DNA of 64,000 bases, from contig JALRME010000013.1 in NCBI GenBank assembly GCA_026120035.1, positions 1,048,636 through 1,112,635 of the forward strand. The letters are read 5' to 3'. Under the pieces are notes generated by a model. That model was not told the DNA's origin. It saw nothing but the letters and a program-made list of their open reading frames with translations, and searched no databases. The translations under genes and the position numbers were made by a program. Positions 35,988 to 47,017 of this stretch are shown here, one piece after another (positions within the stretch are counted from its first letter, which is position 1; each line of letters opens with the position of its first letter). The DNA comes from Coleophoma eucalyptorum. Its lineage: Eukaryota; Ascomycota; Leotiomycetes; Helotiales; Dermateaceae.

Positions 35988-36765
35988 GGGTGTAAATGAA
36001 AAGAAAGATAAATGCTGAAGATATACGCAAAGACGAATCTTCCGCTTGCGTGTGGAATTGGTGTATAGCTGGCAAACAGGATTTCATACAATCCAGCTGT
36101 CTTTGCTCAATGTTGAATACATGAAACTGTTCAATTCAGCAAATGATAGACTGGATCGGTTCATATTAAGGCAGCTGAGTTTGCTTGGTTACATCCATCT
36201 CGGATTGTCACGCCGATAACAGCAAACCGAACAACACCAAGCCAGTGACTCAAATGCACATAAAAAGTGCAGTCATAAAGGAGGCACATGACGGGAGATA
36301 CGAGGGTCCGAAGAGATAGTGTAAAGCTATTCTTTTCTCTTGTCTATTTTACGGAGGAGCGATTAGGCAGAGTCATCGCTGGACAGCCCCGAGGATTTGG
36401 CGTTGTAAGTACACAGGTGGTTCTGAAGCCATGTGGGGAAATGGCATGAAAGGTGTGGTGTGTGCGATTAAGGGATTGGTTAAAGGTGATGCTGGGTGCA
36501 CTTGCTGCCTATTCTTGAAAGCGAAGAGGCGGCGAAGTACCTGTCACGTGGTGTATTTGAGGCAGAGCGAAATGGTTTGCGTTTTGGTGTTGTCGTAGAA
36601 CAGAAGGGAGGAAGAAGGTGCAGACATAACAGGAGCCTACGCAGGATCAACAGGCACGCATCTCTCTTAGACCGCCAGACAAGGCCCGAGACAGCCGAGC
36701 AGAAGTTTTCCTACGAAGAAAAAAAAAAAAAACCATCTAATCTCGGCCACGCCAGACTGTGCTGG

Positions 36766-36787
36766 ACCGTACGGTACAGTACTGTAC
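36766..36787. promoter_or_regulatory. Adjoining palindromes ACCGTACGGT and GTACAGTACTGTAC
   Basis: The 10-bp perfect palindrome (36766-36775) overlaps the 14-bp perfect palindrome (36774-36787). Together they create a dyad-rich block about 780 bp upstream of the WW-like gene's start and far upstream of the secreted-protein gene. Related GTACAG/CTGTAC motifs recur near 37668-37690, 38050 and 48430. Function is unknown. Confidence 0.35.
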
Positions 36788-38871
36788 AGTATCTCTTCTC
36801 AATCTCGGGATGCAACCTCACCGTCTCATCGGTGGCACAAATTAAATGACCTCATCAAGTACCCATGCAAACAACAACAAAGAAAGCCAAGACAAATTAG
36901 AACGAACGTGCAAATAAGCTACAGGAATTAACATATGGGTGAGATGTTCGCGATGGTGCGACATCAACCTTGTTCTGCCCTGGGCTTGGCTTGGCCTGCA
37001 GTTTGCGCATAGTGAAGCCTAAATTGCAAGACTGAACGTGCAGTATGTGGTAATGGTAAGGCGAGAGCGGATGACGAGAAGATATCCCTTCGTCCCATGG
37101 TCTGGTGGTGATCAAACGGTGCTTATCTCCGCCATGTCTGTTCTCCCATGTCTGACGACTGCGGCTGATGGAGGCGAGACGAGCAGAGCAGAGGGAAATG
37201 AACCTGCTCGGGGTGGCGAAGGCAAGACACAGAGCTTCCAAGGGCTAATATATTGTACAGGATCTTGGTGGAGCGCTCAATGGAAATAAGCTCGTGAAAG
37301 CCTAAAATTGGTCTGGTCAAGCAGTGATGGGAATATATCTGATGCAAGTGTGGCGGAGGACGGGGTATTATCCTTGTTGTAGTGATTATCTAACCTTGCA
37401 AGGCTGGCTGGGAGGCTGGGGAGCAGTTGTGGTCGAGACTTTGTTGACTTTTGATTGCGATGAGATGAGCTGATGAGGGGACGAGATTAGGTTCGGATTT
37501 CTGCACCTTACGTACCGTCCTTCGTTCCCCGAAGAAGCACAAGAAATCCAAGGAAAGTGAAATATATTTTACAATATTGGGTCGGATGATTCACTTGGAG
37601 CCCGATGCAGTAATCACGGCTGCTGCAATCCGGGAGATATATTTTCCTTTGCCCGGCTATTACTGTACTTACGAGCTTACGGTGCTGTACGACGTACCTA
37701 CATACAAATCTCCTTGCTTCGTTGCTTCCTTGCCGGACGGGACCGAGTGCGAAAGTGCGTGTGCCGTGCCCACTGTTGTGTGCGGGACGCGGTAATTGAG
37801 CAGTAGATTGCGGTGTGGTCCGGTGGATGTACTTGCGCAAAGCTTGGATGTTAGCAACGGTAAAAAGATGGGGATAGCGATGGAGTCGGGGATGCGACAA
37901 GAATCGGAAAGAAAGCGCAGTATAGAGGCCGGCTGAGAGTTAAGGAGGGGGCATTTGAGGGCTGAATGGGGGAGGAGTTGCGACTATACTCAGGTTCGCC
38001 GGTGTTACCATGGACATTGGACGTAGAGACCAAGAGCAAGACAGATCTTATACTGTACGGTAGGTGGCGCACGCTATCTTCTGCGATGGCAGCTATCGCG
38101 ACTCGCGAACTGCTTTTCCTCCGAGCCGAGGATGCCTTCATAAGGCGACCCGAGATACTCGTCCAACGGTGCAACCCAATCACTTGTCTAATATTGTATG
38201 AACAACATTCAGCATCGTCCCCAATTTCGCAATGACCTGGCACCAACGCTCATCAACAAGCTTTTGCAGCCACGGCCTGGGCTGTAAATGCCTATGACTG
38301 TGCCTCTCGTGTTAGGATTCTAGAGCTGGTTCATGTCATCTCCTTAGATGAAGTGGCAGAAGTGTCAAGAACACCAGAAGCGTCTGGAAGAGCCGAAGGC
38401 GAAGGAACCAATCGAGATCTGAAATCCTCGAGAGTCACCATGACGCTAATCATTTGGGGTTGACTTTTTGCATTCTCCGCTTCTTTTTTTTTTTTCCTTT
38501 CCCTCTGCGCTCTTCATCTCACTATCACATCACATCTCATATACCATTCATCTCATCTCACTTGGCCTTCCGGGGTCAGGAGATTGCAGCATGGCTCAGG
38601 TCGCAACCACCACGACAGTGACTACGAAGCCGAGGACGTAGGCGCTTGGCCAAAGCTATTAATTGAATTGATTGTTGCTGTTGACGGGGGTTGTCCTTAT
38701 CGTTGATCATTGCTGCTTTCAGGGGTCTGGTGATTTCGCGAGATTGGGCCAGCGACAGCGTCTGGCCCTGGACCAATCATGGGCGACAGGACGCAGATGA
38801 ATGGGCATATACGGCAGGTAGCTGAACTGACAGACACGACAGGACTGCAGGCGTCGGGTCGTTCGCGTGGT

Positions 38872-38913
38872 ACAGGACAGGACAGGACAGGACAGGACAG
38901 CACAGCACAGCAC
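38872..38913. repeat. ACAGG/ACAGC pentanucleotide microsatellite
   Basis: Five ACAGG units run directly into ACAGC units with no spacer, ending in CACGG. It is a simple tandem repeat in non-coding DNA and a likely length-polymorphic site. Confidence 0.85.
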
Positions 38914-40132
38914 GGCAAAGTACGAGACGCACGAAGACAAGTTGGCAGGTTGGCAGGCAGGTGTTGCAAGTGCCGACCAGTGAGCAAATTCAGGGGACAG
39001 GTTCATGGGGCTCTTACCACCCACAGACCTTGGGCTTAGATGGTAGACTGAGCCAAGTTATGATAGACCAGACTTAGACTCTTGATCTTCTCTCTCACCG
39101 CACGCAAAAGCCCAAGACTTTGCGCTTTTGGAGCAGGTGAAACAAGGTGAGCAGTTGTACCTGACGATCCACCGCCCGCGCCAGCCACACAGGCAGCCTA
39201 TCAGACAGCAGCCGTGCCTCTCTCATCCCCTGTTGGCGGCCCTATCGCTCGCGGCCACGGTTAAGCGACGCCCCCTAATGCGCAGTGCATCGGGCGGTGA
39301 TCCAAATTGCGCCCATCTATCCCTCCATCCATCCAAGTCAGTCATTCCCTCCACCCTTTTGGCCCGACGCTGTGCTGCTATTCGTGGCCGTTGTTCATCT
39401 GTCTGCCCGGTTGGGTGGATATGGGCTGTCCGTACCTGCAGCCTTCGATTCATGGACTCATTCTTTTGCTTCATTCCGTCATGGGTCTGCATGGTCCGAT
39501 GATGGATGGATGGGCTGCTCTTGCTGGCTCTTGGCCCCAGTGGTGCAGAGCCCCGGTCTGGCGCCTACTTCCCCTACTCTCCTAACCCTACCGACCAAGT
39601 CCTGGCGGCGGTTGTCTGTCAGTCAGTCCGGTATCGTGGTCTGGTCGATTCTGCTACGCTGCCACTTTGATCTTATTAGCCCATGTCGTTACTCTGGCCC
39701 CCGTCCCACTTCCATCCCATGCCATCCCCATCTGTCCATCTCCCCTCCCCCCCTGACCCCTGGTGTGCTCGCTCGTTTATCCTTTTGTTCTTGGCCATGC
39801 CCACTTGTTTCTCGACCTTTTCTTCCCTCTCTCCCCTCCACCAAGTTTATCTTGAACCACAGTCTTTTCAGTCCTTTCAACTCACCCCAAGAGTCTCTCA
39901 TTCTCATTCTTCCCACCTTCAGTCATTCTTTACTTGAGTCCAGCTGCCTCTTGCGAAATCGACTTTCGCTCGTTCTACCTCCTGCACATATATCGCATCT
40001 GCTTACCTGCCCCCATCGCGTATATCCCGTCAACGTCAACGAGCCTCACGAACTATCATTCCAGCAAGCCCCGTGTTTTTGGAGTTTTGAAGAAAGAAAT
40101 AAAAGGAGCATCGATTGCTTGGAATTCGTCAA

Positions 40133-40138
40133 TATAAA
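40133..40138 (+). promoter_or_regulatory. TATA box-like TATAAA before the secreted-protein gene
   Basis: The TATAAA lies 63 bp upstream of the ATG at 40201, after a long pyrimidine-rich region. If it is the true TATA box, the 5' leader would be only about 30 bases; if transcription starts farther upstream it lies within the leader. Confidence 0.35.
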
Positions 40139-40200
40139 GCATCACTAGCATCATCAATATCCCCGTTCTTTCCCGATTCAACCAAATCACCACCGTCAAA

Positions 40201-41516
40201 ATGCAGTTCTCCATCGCTTCCATGGCACTCTTTGCCGCCTCGGCTTTGGCCATCGCTCACCCAGAGCACCAGCAATTCCATCACCGCCGCCAGTTGAACA
40301 GCACCGCTGAGCACACCACTTTGACCGTCAAGGCCACCATCACCCACACCATCACCAGCTGCGCAGCTAGTATCACTAACTGCCCTGCCCGTGCTGCCGA
40401 GTCCACCAGCGAGATGGTTGTTACCGAGACCATTGATCTGACCACCGTAAGAGAAGCCAATAATGCAGAGCGGAAGATCAAGTAAACTAACATGTTTCTA
40501 GACCGTCTGCCCTGTCACTGCTGCCGAGGCTGCCAGCTCTTCCGCATCTGCATCTTACTTTGCCACTGCCACCAACATTGGCGCTGTCGCTGTTACCCCA
40601 TCTGCCTCTATGGCTCTCTCCACTGGTGCCGCTGCCTCTGCCTCTGCTAGCGAAGCCGATGCTGCTGCTGTCTCCAGCAGCGCTGTCGCCCCTCTCGGAA
40701 CCGGTGTCTCTGCCGCTGCTTCCTCCGTCGCTGCTTCCAGTGACTCCCCAGTTGTCAGCGCCGTTGCCACCAAGCTCACCGTTAGCAACAGCACTCTCAC
40801 CTACACTCTTGGCTCTGGATCATCCACCACTGTCATCACCACCACCGTCCAACACACCTCTACCTCCACCGCATACACTGTAAGTCATTCAGCCGTGAAT
40901 TTACGCGGCTATATACTGATATTGAATAGACTGAGTATGTTACTGCTACTGCCGTTCCTGTCGCATCTGGAACTGAGGAGGCTGCCGGAGCTGCTAGCTC
41001 TACTGGCCCAACCACCACCCTCACTGGAACCTCCACCCTGACCAAGACCTTGACTGTCGTCCCAGCCTCCTCCGGAGCCGCTGGTGCCGGTGTTGCCAGT
41101 GCCGCCAACAACAACGCTGTTGCCACCGGATCTGCTGCTGCTTCCGGAGCTTGTGCCGCAGTCACCGTCACTGAGACCGTTGCTCTCTCAACCGTCACTG
41201 TCGTAAGTTTTTATAACCTCTCCGGGTATCAATCTCACGTGACTAACATCCTTAGTACGCTTCCATGACTGCCAGCGGTGCTGCTGCTGGTAACCAGGCT
41301 GCTGTCACCGACAGTGCTAGCTCCGTTGCCAGCTCCTCCAGCTCTGCTGTTGTCATTGTCAGCACTGCTACCGTCCAGCCTGTTGCCCTCTCCAGCAGCG
41401 TTGCCCCATACGGAAACGGCACCCTTGCCACCTCCACCAAGAAGAAGTGCTCCAGCGTCTTCCCATCTGGTTTCATCACCAAGACCGGAGGAGTTCCTGT
41501 CCCAACCGGATACTAA
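40201..41516 (+). CDS. Secreted Ser/Thr/Ala-rich cell-surface protein
   Basis: Four exons (40201-40446, 40502-40879, 40930-41202, 41256-41516) encode 385 residues. A signal peptide (MQFSIASMALFAASALAIA) is followed by a dibasic HHRRQ site that looks like a Kex2 cleavage site. The mature protein alternates Thr-rich beta-like stretches (TLTVKATITHTITSCAAS, TKTLTVVPAS, TVTETVALSTVTV) with long Ala/Ser runs and many potential O-glycosylation sites. Cysteines are few and paired: SCAASITNCPA, VCPV, and one near each of the later blocks. Exon boundaries fall within Thr-Val motifs. The layout resembles abundant fungal cell-wall/extracellular proteins, including the clock-controlled CCG-6-type family, but that identification is from memory of the pattern. 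There is no C-terminal hydrophobic GPI signal. Codon choice is strongly biased to C-ending codons (GCC, ACC, TCC), which suggests high expression. Confidence 0.8.
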
Positions 41517-43024
41517 GCGGATCTTCGTCTCCATCTCGACTCTGGATCCCTTCACTGGCAGAGCCGACAATCAACCATAACCCAAAACCACTACCATTAC
41601 TTTCTTGAACGATAGACTTTTTTGGATTTTAAGCTTTTTGATTTGACAAGCAATCGGAGAAATCCTTGGTGGGATATTTTTTCCTATGTTCTTACAGCGC
41701 AGTTTTTTGGAATGCCGAAAGGCGAGTTGGCATTAAAGTGAACGAAACCTGGCATGGACGGAGTTCAGATTCTTGGAAGACATGAATAATATGGGAATGA
41801 GGGCGGGGACAGTTGAAGAAAAAGGAGTCTTTTCTTTTACTCTTTCCCGGGGATATCGGGGAAGATCTGTATCTGAATCTACCTCTCCTTGCCTACGTCT
41901 TCTCCTATATATCAGCGCGGCTAATGACATCTGTACGAAATGCATGTCTTGCTTTTGTTTGCCTTGATGCCCAACTTGCCTTTTTGCATTTGTAACTGCT
42001 GCTTGCACTTCCTGTATTGGGGCAACCTACATTCTTGTATATAGTGTATATTCTTAAAACCGTAGTGGTTAAAAAAACCCGCTTGGACTCGGTGTTCAAT
42101 AAATAGAGAGGTTGGTAACCTTTGACTTTGACTTTGACTTTTTGGTACCTGAGCGTGACTCGGCGACTGAGTGTCTACGTGTGAAACAATCTGATTGTGG
42201 TGCGCAGAAAGGGGTCGGTCTCGATATAGAGGAGGCTGCTAATGGTTAGTTCTCCCATGATCGACCACAGTTCGGTACCTTTTATCTTAAGGCGTGACCG
42301 GTGCATCGGGAATTTAGATCACGATGGCATTGTTCTGGAATAGGATCAGGCTGGCTGACCGGATACAGTAGGCGGTCAGACCGAACGGGCACTTACTTGG
42401 TCGGTTTCTAAAGATAAGACCAGACAGGCGCTCGCAAGGTTTGATGCATGTGATGTCTGATCAGTGACCATGGCGAACTCAATGACCTCGAGATACGAGG
42501 TGATGATACGTAGGCATGTCACTTGTCCAACGCGAAGCTGGATGATAAAGAGAGAGAAAAGGGTTGGCATCTTCGGGTTTCTGGTTCCTTCTTTTCTTAC
42601 TTTTATTGTTGCTCTGTAAGCGAAGCCACGAAACCCGCCTCAAAGTAACCTGCCCGGAACTCAGGGTCACTTGGATCCAACTTCCTCCCACCATATCTGA
42701 CGCATGCGCTGCACTTCCATCATCATCCCCAACCTCCCGCATTCTGTTCCCTTTCTCCGTGTACATCATTGCGCAACCGACATCTCGAATGGCCCTGCGT
42801 TGATTCTGCGCATGCTATAATACCTTCGTTCACCCATTTCTGCCATCGCAAGGCAGACAGCGATCGCTTTCCTGTTTCATTTTTAGCACGCCGACCGCTT
42901 CCGCTGCAAACAAAGCCCGGCGTAATCGTGAACTGCTTCATTTATCCCACCTCGATACCCCGCCGGCGCACCGTCGCACTCGAACCAAACTGGACAACGA
43001 CACCACGCCTACCTACCGACCTTC
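41517..43024. other. Intergenic region between secreted-protein and TCP11-family genes
   Basis: No gene seen. It includes the likely 3' UTR of the secreted-protein gene and, from about 42.6 kb, the leader of the TCP11-family gene. A (TTTGAC)3 hexamer repeat lies at 42121-42138. Confidence 0.5.
42121..42138. repeat. (TTTGAC)3 hexamer repeat
   Basis: Three exact TTTGAC copies precede a T-rich stretch. This is a short simple repeat, possibly downstream of the secreted-protein transcript. Confidence 0.7.
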
Positions 43025-46000
43025 ATGATGCGGCGGGCTTCAGATGATCTCAGCGATCCCGATCGCAACCTGGCCGAATCCACTGGTTCACCTGCGACCG
43101 TTGTCCCCGAGGACGCTGACTTAGATCTCATCACGGAGGAGAACGAGAATAGAATACACACGCCGCCCCCGCGCATCGCCGCTCGATTTTACCGACCTAC
43201 AAATAACCGCCGCAAATCCTCAGCTGCTTCTTCCCGTCGCAATTCCATATCCTCGGCGCATTCCCACCAGTCGCTCTCAACTCGCCATGGCGGCGGTTCC
43301 CAGAGCAATTATATTGCCCAGCATTTGCGTCGAGCTTCTATCATTGAGGACCGGAAGGCCAGGCTGGCAGACCGAGCTGCGCATGCTGAAAAGGTCCGGC
43401 TCCGAGCTGCTCTCGCAAAGGCTGCACCCCGGAGTACTACGAACTCAGAGGAGAGAGCTCTGGCAGCTCAGCAAGCTCGAGAGAAAAATCTAGCTGAGAT
43501 TGTGGCGAGTTGTGCTGAGGAGGTTAAGCGTGCCAAGGGAATTGCGGAGAGCATGAAGGAGAAGAGAGAGGCCGAAGGCAAGAAACTTAGAAAAGACATG
43601 GAAGAAAGACTTGCAGAAGCAGAGAGAAGGAGAGGAGAGATCCTTAGTAGACAGAATGTGAAACGGGGAAGATCGGTCAGCCAACCTCGAAAATCTCCTT
43701 CGCCCATGATGGATGTTAGAGAAACCATCAGTGAAAGCACGGCTGCTGCACGGATTCAGCAGAAGTGGAGAGTTCACAGGCGATGGAAGATATTGAAAGA
43801 GTTTTCGGATTTGGGTCTTACTATTGACAGTGTGCGGGAGACTTCATTCGAAGACGTGGTAGAGCTCCTGGCACAAGAAAGAGTCTTGATTGGCACAGCC
43901 CATATCTTAAGGATATGCGGTCTTAAGGAAGGCGAAAGTGGATCTGTCAACGAGATGACAGCAGTCCGAACCTTCCTCTCTGCTTTCCTCATTCTTGGCC
44001 ATCCTACTCAGGTTCTTAGCAGTAAAGGTGGTAATGGGGATCAGGAGCAGGTGGGAGTATCGGCACCCATGCGCCGGGATGACTTGGCTAATCCTCAGTT
44101 ACAGGATCTCGTGGCCAAAGCACGAGATTTACTAATCTCTTTCGAGAACGTGTTGTCACGGCTGAACTCTGCCAATAGTTTTACGCCGCCCGTTGCACAG
44201 TTATCCCCATTATCAGAAGCTTATGCTACTTTCTTTAACGCTTTCATTGCATGGAAGGCTCGAGATTCAAGTACACTCATTGATATGATGGTCTTGCAGT
44301 TCGTAGAGCTAGATTCGATTTGGCAGACTGTCAAGGACAGTACCGAAGAGGCAGTAACCGATTCTTACCGAGACGGAATTAGAGAAAACCAGCTGAAGCT
44401 GATGGTACGGATCAAGAGACTTGCTGGTGCGGTAGAAGGAAAGCGTTTGATTACCAATGCTATCAGGGAAGCACGGAAGGCAAGGACTTCAAAAAAGCCT
44501 GCTGGCGATTCGAGACCGAGAGCAGCAGAATCAGTGACGTCTGAGGCTCCACCACTTGCTGAGCTTGCAGCTTCAGATAAAGCGGTCTCAACGCATCTCC
44601 AGACTTTGACCCCACCTGCTACACCACAGAGAGACCAACGATCACGTTCTCATGCAGATGATCTGAGGTCTGTACGATCTGTGCTTCCTGATAACCGAAC
44701 TGTCGTTCATGAGCTTGCATTGAACAAAGATTATCGTATTGAGACGGACGACTGTCTAGAAATGGAGCAGAGAACTATGGTTAGCCGTATGATCTTTGAC
44801 TCTATGAGACAGCAAGTCGCAGCTGGAAACAGCGATGAGTGGGTTCTCGCCATGGCAGATAATGTCAAGGGAAAGCTGCAGCATCTTCTGAAAGCTGGCA
44901 ACTCCATGCATACCCTCATCGGCGAAGCACTCGATACTGAAGTCGTGGCAAGGGAGCTGCAGAATGGCAATTTCTCCTACGAGAAGTTCTTTTCTTTCAT
45001 GGCATCCATTCTTCCTCGTCTCTGCGCTCCCTTCCGGGATGCGGAAGTAAAAGAGCTCGTCGAGACACGGCTTCAGTCTGGAGATGTTGTTGATCGATTG
45101 GAAGCTCTTATGGGTTTCATCGATCTGATGCAGCTTGACTACGCGAACTTCATGCTTCAACAATCATCACCAGAGCTCATCAAGCACGCTATTAGCTACG
45201 AGGCGAAGCACTTCTCCGAAATCATGGAAGCAAGCAATAATGATCTTTCTGCTACAGAAAGCGCATGGAGAATAGCCAGAACAAAGGTAGTCACAGAGGC
45301 TGATCGTCGGGATCCAGAACAGATCCGTTTGGCCAGAACGAGGCCAACCCCTGATAAGATCTATGCGCAGATGCTTGTAGATATCTTCACCAGCATCAGC
45401 AATCCTCCTGTGGTCCCAGAGACTCTTCTACTGGATATTAAGCGCATCACTCGTATGCGAACCGACGTCTTGCGAGTCATTACAACTGGTGCAATATTGC
45501 TACAAAGTAAGAACTTGCTCAAACGTGATGTGCGGAGTCAATGGAAGACCGAAGCAGCTCGCGTGTTTTCGGTCCTTGAGAATGCCAAGACGAATGAGTC
45601 TGCTGCACAAGGTATTCAGGCGGCACTTGAAAGTTCTCGCAGTATGCCTGCAGCAACTAAGTCACATATTCGCGATCTTGTCTCTCGGGTCGTTACAGCT
45701 TTCTTCTCCATAAGCACGGGCGCTCAGCCTGGCGAGGTTCGTGATCCTGTCATGCGTTTATTGCTTACTCGATTGAGAGGCCACATGATGAACCGTTTGG
45801 CTGCTGCAACGGCCCGAGAGAAGGTCAAAGCTACCAGCACGGCCAGCGAGAGTCTTGCCACGCTTGGTCTTCCAGAGTTCGTGGGTAAGATTGGCGGAAT
45901 GGTTGATGAGGTTCAACGCGTGGGGCGATTAGATAGAGAGAGCCACGGCGTGTGGTATGAGATTCTGAGTGCGAAGATCGAAGGTGAAGACGCAACTGCT

Positions 46001-46033
46001 TCTGCTTCTGCATCGTCTTCTTCAACTCCATGA
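43025..46033 (+). CDS. TCP11/Sok1-family protein with an IQ motif
   Basis: A single exon of 1002 residues. The N-terminal third is basic and disordered, with long Glu/Lys/Arg helices (about 120-210) that look like a coiled coil. AAARIQQKWRVHRRWK near residue 245 fits an IQ calmodulin-binding motif. The C-terminal half (about 560-980) carries the T-complex 11 domain (PF05794), with EQRTMVSRMIFDSMRQQ, FMASILPRLCAPFRD, LMGFIDLMQLDYANFMLQQ and an ISYEAKHF block. Yeast Sok1 of this family acts as a multicopy suppressor in the cAMP/PKA pathway, so a link to PKA-dependent growth control is a reasonable family inference. The acidic Ser/Thr/Ala-rich last residues form a low-complexity tail. Start ATG at 43025 is immediately followed by a second Met; both are plausible. 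Codon usage and length are typical of a conserved core gene. Confidence 0.9.
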   Translation: MMRRASDDLSDPDRNLAESTGSPATVVPEDADLDLITEENENRIHTPPPRIAARFYRPTNNRRKSSAASSRRNSISSAHSHQSLSTRHGGGSQSNYIAQHLRRASIIEDRKARLADRAAHAEKVRLRAALAKAAPRSTTNSEERALAAQQAREKNLAEIVASCAEEVKRAKGIAESMKEKREAEGKKLRKDMEERLAEAERRRGEILSRQNVKRGRSVSQPRKSPSPMMDVRETISESTAAARIQQKWRVHRRWKILKEFSDLGLTIDSVRETSFEDVVELLAQERVLIGTAHILRICGLKEGESGSVNEMTAVRTFLSAFLILGHPTQVLSSKGGNGDQEQVGVSAPMRRDDLANPQLQDLVAKARDLLISFENVLSRLNSANSFTPPVAQLSPLSEAYATFFNAFIAWKARDSSTLIDMMVLQFVELDSIWQTVKDSTEEAVTDSYRDGIRENQLKLMVRIKRLAGAVEGKRLITNAIREARKARTSKKPAGDSRPRAAESVTSEAPPLAELAASDKAVSTHLQTLTPPATPQRDQRSRSHADDLRSVRSVLPDNRTVVHELALNKDYRIETDDCLEMEQRTMVSRMIFDSMRQQVAAGNSDEWVLAMADNVKGKLQHLLKAGNSMHTLIGEALDTEVVARELQNGNFSYEKFFSFMASILPRLCAPFRDAEVKELVETRLQSGDVVDRLEALMGFIDLMQLDYANFMLQQSSPELIKHAISYEAKHFSEIMEASNNDLSATESAWRIARTKVVTEADRRDPEQIRLARTRPTPDKIYAQMLVDIFTSISNPPVVPETLLLDIKRITRMRTDVLRVITTGAILLQSKNLLKRDVRSQWKTEAARVFSVLENAKTNESAAQGIQAALESSRSMPAATKSHIRDLVSRVVTAFFSISTGAQPGEVRDPVMRLLLTRLRGHMMNRLAAATAREKVKATSTASESLATLGLPEFVGKIGGMVDEVQRVGRLDRESHGVWYEILSAKIEGEDATASASASSSSTP

Positions 46034-47017
46034 TTTCTTCCTCTTGTGATTTTATTGTAGGCAGGCAGGCATTCTGGTACAGCAACGTATTTTGTGTATG
46101 GGCAGGGCCGATTTTCTGGTTATGTATGGGGCATGGTTGACGGCGTTTCAAGGGGCTTGCTTGAGTGGATTACGACATTTGAATCCCTGATGAGGTCTTA
46201 TGGCATGGGTGGACGAGTTGGTGGCAATGGGTTTTCTGCTGTGGTTATATTGGGACTGGATTTGACAGCACAGACCTGGGACGGAGTCAGCAATACTGGA
46301 TTGGATTGGTCCAGTCGGGTGGCGCTGCTGAGATGAGATGGGATGGAAGTCGAGATCTTTCTGCGTGTGATGAATCATGACCTGGGTATAGAGCGAGCGA
46401 GCGAGCGAATGATATGATTGTTGCTGGGAAGGGTTTTCATTTTTGACTTCTGCTTCTGGGTTCCTGGCTGTTTTGCTCACTTTTTTAATATTGAAATTGC
46501 GTAACCCTGTTTTTACTTGTTGTTTTGGGGATGCTCAGAGTCCTTTGGATTTTATATTCGGAGTCTTGGGGGGGTTGGGTTTGGTTTTCGGGTCATGATT
46601 TCATGGACTAGGTTAAGATTGTTTTCATAGGACTGGTTTGACTTTATGCCCTTTGGTATAGGCTATATGAAATACGAGAATGAAGACCCATTTCAATATT
46701 CGTGGAGAACATAATCCCTCCTTTCCTTTTAAGTACCGAATTTTTGCTAATTATTAATGTCACTTATTTAAGGTAGGGAAGGGTGTTACGAGTTTCTTCC
46801 TCAACAGGCCTGTGCTTTCGCTACTTCAGAGCGATAGTCGCTATGAGTCGAAAAAAGTTAAGCGAGCTGATTTATACTTGTACCAACTACCTTAACTTTA
46901 CACCTTGATGGCATTGAATTCCACGCCCCAATTTGTACTCCTACCTGGACCCATAGCTTAAAGGCCCAGCTTTCCTTACCTCTTCCCTTGCCGAACTCCT
47001 AAAGCACTAACAACACA
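46034..47017. other. Convergent intergenic region
   Basis: The 3' regions of the TCP11-family and first dioxygenase genes face each other here. A (GAGC)n-like stretch lies near 46390-46407. No gene is supported. Confidence 0.5.

Larger units (their letters stand above)
35988..40200. other. 4.2-kb intergenic region upstream of the secreted-protein gene
   Basis: No coding region is supported; the open frames are short and shadow each other. It holds a poly-A run at 36719-36732, nested palindromes at 36766-36787, a T-rich tract near 38486-38496, an ACAGG tandem repeat at 38872-38913, and from about 39.3 kb a pyrimidine-rich plus-strand stretch (CCATCC, CTCCCC, TCTTCC clusters) that continues to the start codon. 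Such CT-rich blocks are typical of leaders and promoters of strongly expressed filamentous-fungal genes. Unannotated non-coding transcription is possible. Confidence 0.5.

Noticed and set aside
39128..40148. Long plus-strand ORFs in the CT-rich region before the secreted-protein gene
   Set aside because: They are Pro/Ser/Leu/Phe-rich products of pyrimidine tracts, overlap in different frames, and run into the promoter; judged non-coding.
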